Part shown: in pieces, positions 7,546 to 13,277 of the stretch | How positions within the stretch are numbered: the stretch's first letter is position 1 | Layout: every line of letters starts with the position of its first letter | DNA from: a virus | DNA length: 41,015 nucleotides | Direction: 5' to 3' (one strand) | Virus record (IMG/VR): IMGVR_UViG_3300022752_000150 | Location: 1-41,015 of that record | Translations under genes and position numbers: made by a program | The notes under the pieces: model-generated | What the model saw: only the letters and a program-made list of their open reading frames with translations | What the model was told of the DNA's origin: nothing | Database searches by the model: none

Positions 7546-7875
7546 ATGGCAAAGTTACTGATTTCTACCCAAGTTTATGAGAACTACGGTGCCCATGATT
7601 GGGATGGCGAAGGTGAGTGCCCCCAATACTGGAAGGCCAAGGGCGGTAACGATTATGTTGTGAAAAATTTTACGGCATTCAACGCCGTTCCTTCATACAT
7701 CATGGTTCTTCAAGACCAAATTGAAGTCAACAATGAATTTTGTCGTGAGCACATTCTGGATTGGGAAGTGGTTGCCGACGATTACCTGACCCAATTTGAG
7801 CGAGACCAATTGGAGTATGAGGGTAAAATAACTTTCCCGGCTGTAGAATTGACCTACGGCGGATCATTACGTTAA
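7546..7875 (+). CDS. Small phage protein of unknown function
   Basis: The 109-residue protein begins with MAKLLISTQVYENYGAHDW and continues with GECPQYWKAKGGNDYVV. I recall this sequence type from many phages, always uncharacterised. It is acidic and aromatic, with no membrane segment or metal-binding cluster. A consensus promoter and a GGAGAG ribosome-binding site suggest high early expression. It probably leads an operon with the 132-aa protein 17 nt downstream. Confidence 0.8.
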   Translation: MAKLLISTQVYENYGAHDWDGEGECPQYWKAKGGNDYVVKNFTAFNAVPSYIMVLQDQIEVNNEFCREHILDWEVVADDYLTQFERDQLEYEGKITFPAVELTYGGSLR

Positions 7876-7892
7876 TTTTTGGAGTTTATATT

Positions 7893-8291
7893 ATGGCTTA
7901 CATGTCCCAAGAAAAGAAAGCAAAAATTGCCACGCTTGTCAAACCTATTTTGAAAAAAAACGGTTTGAAGGGCTCGCTGTCGGTTCACAATCATTCAACG
8001 ATTGTGCTCACGGTCAAGTCTGGCAAAATCGATTTTATTGGAAATTACCTTGCTGATGGTAAATGTAAGGATGCTGATTTTGTTCGGCGTTATGGCTCGC
8101 TTGATGTAAATCCTTATTGGTTTCACGACCATTTCACCGGTAAAGCCAAGGCGTTTTTGACGGAAGCTTTTCAAGCTCTCAAGGGCGCTGATTGGTATAA
8201 CAATTCTGATCCGCAAATTGATTATTTTAATACCGCTTACTATGTTACTTTGAAAATTGGTAAGTGGACTAAACCCTATGTTTTGGAGTAA
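7893..8291 (+). CDS. LPD29-like small protein, function unknown
   Basis: The 132-residue product (MAYMSQEKKAKIATLVKPIL, then GLKGSLSVHNHSTIVLTVKSGKID) resembles a widespread phage/plasmid family that I believe is the LPD29 domain, defined among large polyvalent mobile-element proteins. It has an N-terminal helix, a beta-rich middle and a conserved SDPQIDYFNTAYYVTLKIGKW end. Polyvalent-protein domains are thought to help invading DNA early in infection. The activity of this one is unknown and the family name is from memory. GGAG lies before ATG 7893. Confidence 0.7.
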   Translation: MAYMSQEKKAKIATLVKPILKKNGLKGSLSVHNHSTIVLTVKSGKIDFIGNYLADGKCKDADFVRRYGSLDVNPYWFHDHFTGKAKAFLTEAFQALKGADWYNNSDPQIDYFNTAYYVTLKIGKWTKPYVLE

Positions 8292-8294
8292 ATG

Positions 8295-8396
8295 ATGGAA
8301 AACAATGATAACTTTATCAGTGATTCAACCGTGATGATTGGTATTATTATCACTTTCGCAGTTACGCTTCTTTTGCTTTTTGCTGGAATTATTTAA
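8295..8396 (+). CDS. Small single-pass membrane protein (33 aa)
   Basis: The start is either of two adjacent ATGs (8292 or 8295); 8295 is better spaced from GGAG at 8285-8288. The N-terminus is acidic (MENNDNFISDS), followed by one hydrophobic helix (MIGIIITFAVTLLLLFAGII) to the C-terminus. It likely inserts in the inner membrane with the N-terminus outside or as a small modulator. The function is unknown. Confidence 0.65.
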   Translation: MENNDNFISDSTVMIGIIITFAVTLLLLFAGII

Positions 8397-8397
8397 T

Positions 8398-8730
8398 GTG
8401 ATTATTCACACCCATCAAAAATCTAAAAAGCGAAAGCCTAATGCCAAGCAGCGAGAACTTCAAGCTGCTTGGAATAAACTCTTGGAAAAACATGCACCCA
8501 CAAAACCGGTGCTTATTGTAAAGCCTTTACCGGCTTCAAAACCATTTGTGCGTGAAATACCTAATTACCCAAGTCTTAGCACCAATTTGCCAATGACCTG
8601 TACAAAGCCGATTGAAGGTAAACGATACACCGGTGATAAAATGCTCGGCATTGGTACTTTACACAAATCAAATGCCGTGCCTATTTTTTCAGCTGAAGAA
8701 GCTAAAGATCAGGCAACAATGCGGCGGTGA
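8398..8730 (+). CDS. Small basic phage protein of unknown function
   Basis: I chose GTG 8398, 1 nt after the upstream stop, because the 20 codons before it overlap the membrane-peptide gene in another frame and look uncoded. The 110-residue product begins with a basic helix (HQKSKKRKPNAKQRELQAAWNKLLEKH), has a proline-rich middle, and ends with KRYTGDKMLGIGTLHKSNAVP followed by FSAEEAKDQATMRR. I recall this C-terminal signature from many phage hypothetical proteins. The basic start suggests nucleic-acid or ribosome contact; there is no direct evidence. Confidence 0.7.
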   Translation: MIIHTHQKSKKRKPNAKQRELQAAWNKLLEKHAPTKPVLIVKPLPASKPFVREIPNYPSLSTNLPMTCTKPIEGKRYTGDKMLGIGTLHKSNAVPIFSAEEAKDQATMRR

Positions 8731-8733
8731 CCC

Positions 8734-8762
8734 TTGACAATTCAAAGGGCATTAGTTATACT
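8734..8762 (+). promoter_or_regulatory. Sigma70-type promoter of the 8791 gene
   Basis: TTGACA (8734-8739) and TATACT (8757-8762) have a 17-nt spacer. The -35 box sits in an imperfect dyad, CCCTTGA-CAAT-TCAAAGGG (8731-8750), which may be a second, different operator. Confidence 0.75.
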
Positions 8763-8790
8763 GTATATTCTAACTTAAAGGAAATAAGCA

Positions 8791-9246
8791 ATGTCTCGTG
8801 GTAAATCTACAAAACTTAAACCGTTTCAAAAGTTGTTGACAATTATGGTATCTGGTAACCCAGTGACCGTTCAAGAAATTGATGCGACTCTTGGAAAAGA
8901 AATCTATTTGTATCGGTTGTCTACTTACATTTGGCACATTAAAACCACCGCTAATGGTGTTGTCAAAGTAATTAAAGATGGTCGTAAAGTAACTGGTTAT
9001 CAATTGGTCAATGTAAAAGAAGTCAAAGAATACATGAATCGTGCTGGTATCACCTCAAGTGGTTTTGTACCTGGTTCTGTAGAAAAGAAACCGTCAATTG
9101 CTAAACTTTCGGATCTTAAAGCTAAACCTGTAAAGAAAAAGAAAGAAAAAACCGCAGTAACTCCTGCTGTGAAGCCAGTAGAAACGGTTGAACCGGTTGC
9201 GGAAGAGATGACGATTCTTGAAGTGACAGAAACCACTTCAGCGTGA
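8791..9246 (+). CDS. Putative winged-helix-like protein with low-complexity tail
   Basis: The 151-residue protein has a basic N-terminal domain of about 75 residues (KPFQKLLTIMVSGNPVTVQE, then IDATLGKEIYLYRLSTYIWH). Its helix-turn-helix-like layout and a following beta hairpin (GVVKVIKDGRKVTGYQLVNV) fit a small winged helix. The rest is a K/E/V/P/T-rich linker and acidic tail. It has its own strong promoter with an imperfect dyad at the -35 box, and AAAGGAAAT before ATG 8791. I infer a DNA-binding early regulator. The fold call is by eye. Confidence 0.65.
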   Translation: MSRGKSTKLKPFQKLLTIMVSGNPVTVQEIDATLGKEIYLYRLSTYIWHIKTTANGVVKVIKDGRKVTGYQLVNVKEVKEYMNRAGITSSGFVPGSVEKKPSIAKLSDLKAKPVKKKKEKTAVTPAVKPVETVEPVAEEMTILEVTETTSA

Positions 9247-9252
9247 TAAATA
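9245..9252 (+). promoter_or_regulatory. Candidate late promoter GATAAATA for the RNA leader at 9257
   Basis: GATAAATA overlaps the TGA stop of the upstream gene. A T4-type late transcript would begin 5-7 nt downstream, at the GGGGG run (9257-9261) that opens a folded leader. Confidence 0.4.
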
Positions 9253-9336
9253 AAATGGGGGAGCGGCGTGTACTAACGCCTGCTCTTAAACAACAGCCAA
9301 AGACTGTCGAGATGACGGACAGAGTGCCCCGTATTT
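9252..9336 (+). ncRNA. Candidate structured leader RNA (three-way junction), unassigned
   Basis: P1 pairs 9252-9260 with 9327-9335: GGGG with CCCC, plus a weaker A/T extension with one mismatch. P2 starts directly after it: 9261-9269 pairs with 9276-9285, 9 bp with T9281 bulged and a 6-nt loop. P3 is CTGTC (9304-9308) with GACAG (9318-9322) around a 9-nt loop. The 18-nt joining strand P2-P3 is A-rich. GGAG at 9337-9340 follows P1 at once and serves GTG 9347, so folding could control translation. I checked by eye against hammerhead, twister and glutamine-riboswitch cores and saw none. A 31-codon frame from ATG 9255 also fits here but looks uncoded. Confidence 0.45.
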
Positions 9337-9346
9337 GGAGACTATT

Positions 9347-9916
9347 GTGAACCTCTTTTATTTATCGCCTGACCCCAAGATATGTGCCGAAATGCATTTA
9401 GATAAACATGTTACCAAAATGATTATCGAATACGGCCAACTAATGTCTACGGCTCATCGGTTTCTTGACGGTAAACCATATACCGATAAAACGGCTAATG
9501 GCCGGTCAATTCAACGGTGGCGTATGGAAGATCCAAAACTTGAAGAATCTTTGATGAAGGCTTCTCACATTAATCACCCTTCGGCTATTTGGACTCGGTC
9601 TAATCGTTCTAATTATATTTGGTTTCATCAAATGTGGTTTTACTTGTGTAAAGAATATACTTATCGTTATGAAAAAATCCATTCGGTTGAAACAAGGTTG
9701 TCGGATGTGTTATACTTACCACCAGTAAATATTTCAACCGGTGATTTTTATCCGCCAACGCCCGCTATGCCCGATGAGTGTAAAGTACCAAATAACTCCC
9801 TCGCATCTTACCACAAATACTACATAGAACGTAAGAGCCATTTCGCAAAGTGGACTAAACGACAAGTACCATTGTGGTATGATGAAGGGATGAAACAACA
9901 TAATGCCAACGTATAA
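9347..9916 (+). CDS. Conserved T4-like phage protein of unknown function
   Basis: I chose GTG 9347, with GGAG 7 nt upstream, over an earlier in-frame TTG (9335) that lies in the leader hairpin. The 189-residue product begins NLFYLSPDPKICAEMHLDKH and has CAEMHLDKHVTKMIIEYGQL then MSTAHR, followed by HINHPSAIWTRSNRSNYIWF and a tyrosine/tryptophan-rich helix. The conserved His, Asp, Lys and Arg residues suggest an enzyme, but I cannot name its reaction. The family occurs in other T4-like phages. It follows a candidate structured leader and overlaps the next gene by 14 nt. Confidence 0.75.
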   Translation: MNLFYLSPDPKICAEMHLDKHVTKMIIEYGQLMSTAHRFLDGKPYTDKTANGRSIQRWRMEDPKLEESLMKASHINHPSAIWTRSNRSNYIWFHQMWFYLCKEYTYRYEKIHSVETRLSDVLYLPPVNISTGDFYPPTPAMPDECKVPNNSLASYHKYYIERKSHFAKWTKRQVPLWYDEGMKQHNANV

Positions 9917-10199
9917 ATTTTTAAACACCGAAACAGGTGAAGAGTTTGAAGATTTTTTGACCAATTCACGGAAGATTGAATTGCTTGAAAAGAATTCGCA
10001 TATACAGCAAATGCCTGTTATGTTTGCAATTACAAGTATGGTCGGAAGTTTTGATTCAAAGACCGATGATACATGGAAAGAAGTATTGTCAAAAGTTGCT
10101 GAGGCTCATCCAGACAGTGAAGTAGCTAAACGTCATGGTAAGAGGACGATTCACCAGGCTAAAGCTCATGACATATACACTAAATGGAAGAATTCTTAA
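9903..10199 (+). CDS. Conserved small T4-like phage protein
   Basis: The 98-residue protein begins MPTYKFLNTETGEEFEDFLT and continues RKIELLEKNSHIQQMP. The N-terminus resembles FmdB-like small domains but lacks the Cys pairs of that zinc ribbon. The rest is helical with a basic C-terminus (KRHGKRTIHQAKAHDIYTKW). This type is common in T4-like phages, with unknown function. It overlaps the upstream gene by 14 nt and is followed 1 nt later by an exonuclease gene. Confidence 0.7.
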   Translation: MPTYKFLNTETGEEFEDFLTNSRKIELLEKNSHIQQMPVMFAITSMVGSFDSKTDDTWKEVLSKVAEAHPDSEVAKRHGKRTIHQAKAHDIYTKWKNS

Positions 10200-10200
10200 C

Positions 10201-10848
10201 TTGCGTAATTTTGAATTTGTAAAATTAGACTCATTAAACTTCGATCTAAAAAGTGTAACAACTGAAGAAGGCAGAGTATATGAAACACCTTCGGGTGCTA
10301 AGTATCGTTCTGTCACTACGGTTCTTTCATCATACAACAAAAAGGCTATCTATGAATGGCGCCAAAGAGTTGGTGATGAAGAGGCTAATCGTATTTCAAA
10401 AACAGCATCAGGCCGTGGAACAAGGCTCCATTCGGTTTGTGAAAAATATCTATTGAATGAAAACGTAAAGATGATGCCCGACACTCAAGAGTTATTTCTT
10501 CAGTTAAAACCACATATCGATCAAAACATTGGTAAGATTTATGGTATTGAACAATCGCTTTACAGTGACCGTTTAAAAATAGCAGGTCGTTGTGATTGTA
10601 TTGCTGAATGGAACGGTGAACTTTCTATTGTTGACTATAAAACTTCAAGTAGAGAAAAAGATGAAGATGACATATTGAATTATTTTATGCAATGTACAGC
10701 CTATGCGGAAATGTTTGAAGAACGCACTGGAATGCCAATTAATCAAATCGTTATTGCTATGGCTGTCGTTGGAGAATCTATTCCCCAGATATTTGTGAGA
10801 GAAAAGCATAAATATATTGGTGAACTGATGAAGTATATTGCTGTATGA
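10201..10848 (+). CDS. PD-(D/E)XK exonuclease (MGME1-like phage exonuclease)
   Basis: The 215-residue nuclease has the catalytic set D132 (AGRCDC), D145 and K147 (IVDYKTS) and Q164 (MQCTAY). An upstream GRGT..H element (71-77) and E118 (GIEQSL) are typical of MGME1/PDDEXK_1 single-strand exonucleases of phages. I chose TTG 10201 because the protein then starts MRNFEFVKL, as I recall for relatives, and because the frame upstream to ATG 10135 would overlap the previous gene by 65 nt. It probably trims DNA ends in recombination or replication. Its last bases may overlap the 5' end of the tmRNA precursor. Confidence 0.82.
   Translation: MRNFEFVKLDSLNFDLKSVTTEEGRVYETPSGAKYRSVTTVLSSYNKKAIYEWRQRVGDEEANRISKTASGRGTRLHSVCEKYLLNENVKMMPDTQELFLQLKPHIDQNIGKIYGIEQSLYSDRLKIAGRCDCIAEWNGELSIVDYKTSSREKDEDDILNYFMQCTAYAEMFEERTGMPINQIVIAMAVVGESIPQIFVREKHKYIGELMKYIAV
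10807..10814 (+). promoter_or_regulatory. Possible late promoter CATAAATA before tmRNA
   Basis: CATAAATA lies inside the exonuclease gene about 60 nt before the tmRNA acceptor arm. It could supply late tmRNA transcription, but it also reads as ordinary codons (H-K-Y), so support is weak. Confidence 0.25.
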
Positions 10849-10900
10849 AGTTGAAGGAAAAGTGTTTCGGACGGCGGTTCGAATCCGCCCAGGTCCACCA

Positions 10901-11019
10901 AAAGCATGGCAGCGAAAGACGCCTAACCAGCGACCCTACCTACAAGGGAGAATACGGTGAATGATAAATTGTTGTGGTGACAATTGTATGTGTTCACGCC
11001 GCAGTAGGATGCTTTTGAT
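10901..11019 (+). other. tmRNA intervening segment removed on maturation (predicted)
   Basis: This spacer lies between the encoded CCA and the 5' G of the coding piece. AAAGCAT (10901-10907) pairs with ATGCTTT (11009-11015), extending the acceptor stem of the precursor, and an inner hairpin AATGT-type stem (AATTGT 10967-10972 with ACAATT 10980-10985) fills the loop. Host RNase P and tRNA 3' processing enzymes would be expected to excise it. Confidence 0.6.
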
Positions 11020-11105
11020 GGGCCTGTACTGGTTTCGACGGGACAAAAAGTACGGATATGGACAGCACGGTAGGCGATGACCGTAAATCAAGCAAAACGA
11101 TAAAT

Positions 11106-11138
11106 GCAAACGATGAACGTTTCATTTTAGCAGCATAA
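11106..11138 (+). other. tmRNA tag-peptide reading frame
   Basis: The resume codon GCA starts the frame A-N-D-E-R-F-I-L-A-A followed by TAA. The ANDE start and LAA end are the hallmarks of proteobacterial tmRNA tags; a C-terminal LAA/IAA-type end is what ClpXP recognises. An isoleucine replaces the alanine more usual before LAA in betaproteobacterial tags. Confidence 0.9.
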
Positions 11139-11215
11139 ACACTGCTTAGGGTTTTGGTGGATTTCCTCGTAACAGAATAATCCACCACTTTAACACATAA
11201 ACACAGGAGAAACTT

Positions 11216-11485
11216 ATGTCTAATATGACACCCTTTGAAATCCGTCTAGAATTGCTGAAGTTAGCAAAAGAACTTTTAGAACAGGATTATCATTCAAAAC
11301 GTGAAGTGATTCACAACAATTGGCAAGTAGCAACAGAAAATGCTCGCACACAGGGAAAGGAGCTTCCAAACCAACCGGAATATCCATCTTTTCCATCCGA
11401 AACTGAAATCATAAACAAGGCACAAATATTGAATGGCTTCGTTTCGCAAATTCCCACAGCAGTAGATAAACCGAATAAGAAGTAA
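11216..11485 (+). CDS. Small helical phage protein of unknown function
   Basis: The 89-residue protein has an N-terminal helix (MTPFEIRLELLKLAKELLEQ), then DYHSKREVIHNNWQVATENA, a proline-rich hinge (PNQPEYPSFPSETEI) and a short C-terminal helix. I recall this type from T4-like environmental phages as uncharacterised. ATG 11216 has CAGGAG upstream. It lies immediately after the tmRNA and before a strong terminator, so it may be transcribed with the tmRNA. Confidence 0.75.
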   Translation: MSNMTPFEIRLELLKLAKELLEQDYHSKREVIHNNWQVATENARTQGKELPNQPEYPSFPSETEIINKAQILNGFVSQIPTAVDKPNKK

Positions 11486-11499
11486 TAGGTTGCCATAGA

Positions 11500-11520
11500 G
11501 AGCCGCTTCGGCGGCTTTTA
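11500..11520 (+). terminator. Rho-independent terminator
   Basis: AGCCGC (11501-11506), loop TTCG and GCGGCT (11511-11516) are followed by TTT. The UUCG tetraloop and GC stem are a classic terminator, ending the unit with tmRNA and the 89-aa gene. Confidence 0.85.
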
Positions 11521-11532
11521 GAGAGGAGAAAA

Positions 11533-12090
11533 ATGGCAAGTAAAAACCCAATTATCAAATTGGTGTTGTCATCTTTTATCATCATGTTATCTATGAACAA
11601 TGTTAATACATATGCTGTGACGCCAATTAAGGCATCATTTGAGACACTGACACCAAAAGCTAAAAAACAAATATCATGTTTAGCTGAAAATATTTACTTT
11701 GAAGCTGCAAATGAACCTTATGAAGGTAAAATTGCTGTAGCCTTTGTTACATTAAATAGATTGATGACTGGCAACTATGCTGACACTATTTGTGGCGTTG
11801 TTGCTCAAAAGATAAAGGGCACATGTCAATTTTCATGGTACTGTGACCAAAAAATTGTGAACCAGCGCTTGACAATTCGTAACACTCCGTTGTATAATGA
11901 TATTCTGCATTTATCAACTTATGTTTATTTAAATTTACATCAATTGAAAGACGTTACTCATGGAGCAACATTCTATCATGCTGACTATGTAAACCCCGGA
12001 TGGAAATTGAAGAAACAAACCAAAATAGGTAGGCATATTTTTTATAAGAGAAATGGAGATCAAATTGACCGAAGTAGGATTGTTATATAA
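11533..12090 (+). CDS. SleB/CwlJ-type cell-wall hydrolase with signal peptide (endolysin candidate)
   Basis: The 185-residue protein has a Sec-type signal (basic start, hydrophobic IIKLVLSSFIIMLSM at about 7-21, likely cleavage near residue 28). A Hydrolase_2/SleB domain follows: CLAENIYFEAANEPYEGKIA with acidic residues E52 and E57, AVAFVTLNR, then CQFSWYCD and GATFYHADYV. Members cleave peptidoglycan as lytic transglycosylases or amidases. A signal peptide implies export without a holin or as a signal-arrest-release enzyme, so it is the best lysis-enzyme candidate here. GAGGAGAAAA precedes ATG 11533, just after a terminator; no clear promoter for it was seen. Confidence 0.85.
   Translation: MASKNPIIKLVLSSFIIMLSMNNVNTYAVTPIKASFETLTPKAKKQISCLAENIYFEAANEPYEGKIAVAFVTLNRLMTGNYADTICGVVAQKIKGTCQFSWYCDQKIVNQRLTIRNTPLYNDILHLSTYVYLNLHQLKDVTHGATFYHADYVNPGWKLKKQTKIGRHIFYKRNGDQIDRSRIVI
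11869..11898 (+). promoter_or_regulatory. Possible internal sigma70 promoter
   Basis: TTGACA (11869-11874) and TATAAT (11893-11898) are exact consensus boxes with an 18-nt spacer, inside the hydrolase gene. It could drive the 12111 gene and, downstream, genes 33 and 59. Because it overlaps coding sequence, the call is tentative. Confidence 0.5.
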
Positions 12091-12110
12091 AATTATTTTT
12101 GGAGTTTGTT

Positions 12111-12449
12111 ATGGCTATTAAGTATACATTCGTTTGTAATGATGATTTTGCTCGTTCTAAAGTGACTATCGAAGTTGAAACCAATTCTTTAACAGAGCTC
12201 ATTGCTATGTTTGAAGATTTTCTGAGGGCTTCCCGGTTTCATTTCGATGGTCACCTAGACCTTGTTGAAGAGAGTGCTGAAATGCCCAGTGATTCAAATG
12301 ATGTTTTTGGTCATATGGTGAAACAACACCTACAAGGTATTAATGGGACTTCAGAGAATTGTGAAGTTTGTGGTATTGCAAAAGATGTAATGAAAACACA
12401 CAAATGTTGGGATGAAAAATGTCCTAAGAAAGAAAAGAATGCCAACTAA
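12111..12449 (+). CDS. Small putative zinc-ribbon protein
   Basis: I chose ATG 12111 with GGAG (12101-12104) upstream, rather than the in-frame TTG at 12099. The 112-residue product has a beta-rich N-terminus (IKYTFVCNDDFARSKVTIEV) and a C-terminal cysteine cluster, CEVCG then CWDEKC, that could bind zinc. It is acidic overall. The 3' end overlaps the gene 33 start by 11 nt, so it is coupled to the late co-activator. The function is unknown. Confidence 0.7.
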   Translation: MAIKYTFVCNDDFARSKVTIEVETNSLTELIAMFEDFLRASRFHFDGHLDLVEESAEMPSDSNDVFGHMVKQHLQGINGTSENCEVCGIAKDVMKTHKCWDEKCPKKEKNAN

Positions 12450-12663
12450 GGATGAGATGAAAAAGTTTGCGTTCACCATTGACAGTATGGTAGCCAATAC
12501 TGATTACACATACCTTGAGGCAATTGTAGAATACTGTAAAACAACCGGACTTGAAATTGAGGTTGCGGCTTCTTTAATTAATTCAGCACTTAAAACAAAG
12601 ATAGAATCGCAAGCTATGGAAAGAAATTTATTGAAAACAAAAACAGCTAGATTACCCATATGA
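12439..12663 (+). CDS. 33: Late-transcription co-activator gp33
   Basis: In T4, gp33 bridges RNA polymerase beta-flap and the gp45 sliding clamp so that gp55 can use TATAAATA late promoters. The 74 residues match T4 gp33 in its central-to-C-terminal helices: FTIDSMVANTDYTYLEAIVE corresponds to the T4 segment ending SYLEATTAF, and LKTKIESQAMERNLLK to IEKIQSEAIDENLL. T4 gp33 is longer (112 aa); the N-terminal part is shorter here. ATG 12439 starts at MPTKDEMKKF. Order 33-59 with a 4-nt overlap (ATGA) is as in T4, supporting the assignment. Its presence makes NATAAATA sites in this window credible. Confidence 0.8.
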   Translation: MPTKDEMKKFAFTIDSMVANTDYTYLEAIVEYCKTTGLEIEVAASLINSALKTKIESQAMERNLLKTKTARLPI

Positions 12664-13277
12664 TTACTGGCTATGAAGCCTTTGGTATTTTTCAGGCTCT
12701 CAAGTTACATTTTACAACCGACAATTATGATTTCTTTAAGTACCACGGCAAAAGTAAAATCTCCGTAAACTCTTTTGAAATTCGTAAAGACAAGTATCAT
12801 TTCTATAAGTTATCTCGTAGGTTGCCAAATAAAGAGGAACTGATTCTCTTTATCGTGGCCAATCTGATACACAATGATAACTTATGGGTCGGTGATTTAT
12901 TGACCGAGGAGTCCGAGACTATATTTCGAGAGCGTCAAAAGGTCATACAAAGCCTATCTTACACCTTCGAAAATGATTGTCGCCGTATTCTCGATGGTGT
13001 AAGTGACCCCAATGAAATTTTGCAAAGTGATGACGGCGACTATCCGATTCTTCTTCGCAAAACTTTACAGAAAGATATACAAATTGAAACTTTGTGTATA
13101 CTTAATTTAATTCTTAATTTTTTTCCAATGTGGACAAAGAAAATTGAAGATACTATTCGATGGCCCGCATATCGAAGAAAAGTGCTTAAGTTTGCCGCAT
13201 TTTTAACCTATGATGATGTAAAATATAAGTCTCTATTAAAGAAGGTGATAGAAGAAAATGAAAACGTTATTTTTTAG
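12660..13277 (+). CDS. 59: Helicase loader gp59
   Basis: gp59 loads the gp41 replicative helicase onto gp32-coated forks. The 205-residue protein resembles T4 gp59 (217 aa) in N-terminal YEAFGIFQALKLHFTTDNYDF and YHGKSKISVNSFEIRKDKYH, in FYKLSRRLPNKEELILFIVA and ANLIHNDNLWVGDL, and in all-helical character. Neighbours 33 (overlapping upstream) and 32 (downstream) agree with T4 order. Its last 11 bases overlap the 3' end of an antisense homing endonuclease gene, so that element landed exactly at the end of 59. Confidence 0.85.
   Translation: MITGYEAFGIFQALKLHFTTDNYDFFKYHGKSKISVNSFEIRKDKYHFYKLSRRLPNKEELILFIVANLIHNDNLWVGDLLTEESETIFRERQKVIQSLSYTFENDCRRILDGVSDPNEILQSDDGDYPILLRKTLQKDIQIETLCILNLILNFFPMWTKKIEDTIRWPAYRRKVLKFAAFLTYDDVKYKSLLKKVIEENENVIF

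Larger units (their letters stand above)
10850..11190 (+). ncRNA. ssrA: Circularly permuted (two-piece) tmRNA gene
   Basis: tmRNA rescues stalled ribosomes and tags their products for proteolysis. Here the order is permuted. The 3' acceptor piece comes first: TTTCGGAC (10865-10872), a perfect 5-bp T arm (10873-10889) with loop TTCGAAT, acceptor strand CAGGTCC (10890-10896), A and encoded CCA (10898-10900). An intervening segment follows, then the 5' piece: GGGCCTG (11020-11026), which pairs fully with CAGGTCC including one G-U, the tmRNA signature CTGGTTTCGACGGG (11029-11042), a stem ACGGT/ACCGT (11067-11071/11080-11084), the tag frame ANDERFILAA-stop (11106-11138) and the H5 stem AGCAG/CTGCT (11129-11133/11142-11146). 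Outer ends are approximate; a 9-bp hairpin at 11155-11187 may mark the 3' side. The layout matches permuted tmRNAs of alpha- and betaproteobacteria and cyanobacteria; the tag looks betaproteobacterial. Confidence 0.93.

Noticed and set aside
9304-9330. Hammerhead-like ribozyme around CGAGATGACGG
   Set aside because: The CUGANGA and GAAA core elements are missing; only a general three-way junction remains.
9347-9916. Pyrimidine-dimer glycosylase (DenV-like) identity for the 189-aa protein
   Set aside because: A vague resemblance of the N-terminal His/Asp/Lys helix is not enough; catalytic residues of DenV could not be matched.
10135-10200. Earlier start (ATG 10135) for the PD-(D/E)XK exonuclease
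   Set aside because: It would overlap the previous gene by 65 nt in another frame, and the extra 22 residues do not look like the family; TTG 10201 gives the expected N-terminus.
10873-10900. Isolated tRNA gene suggested by a perfect T arm and CCA
   Set aside because: No D arm, anticodon arm or 5' acceptor strand lies upstream; the matching 5' strand is downstream at 11020 with tmRNA motifs, so it is the acceptor piece of a permuted tmRNA.
10907-10927. Tiny frame MAAKDA in the tmRNA spacer
   Set aside because: Six codons without a ribosome-binding site, inside a predicted excised RNA segment.
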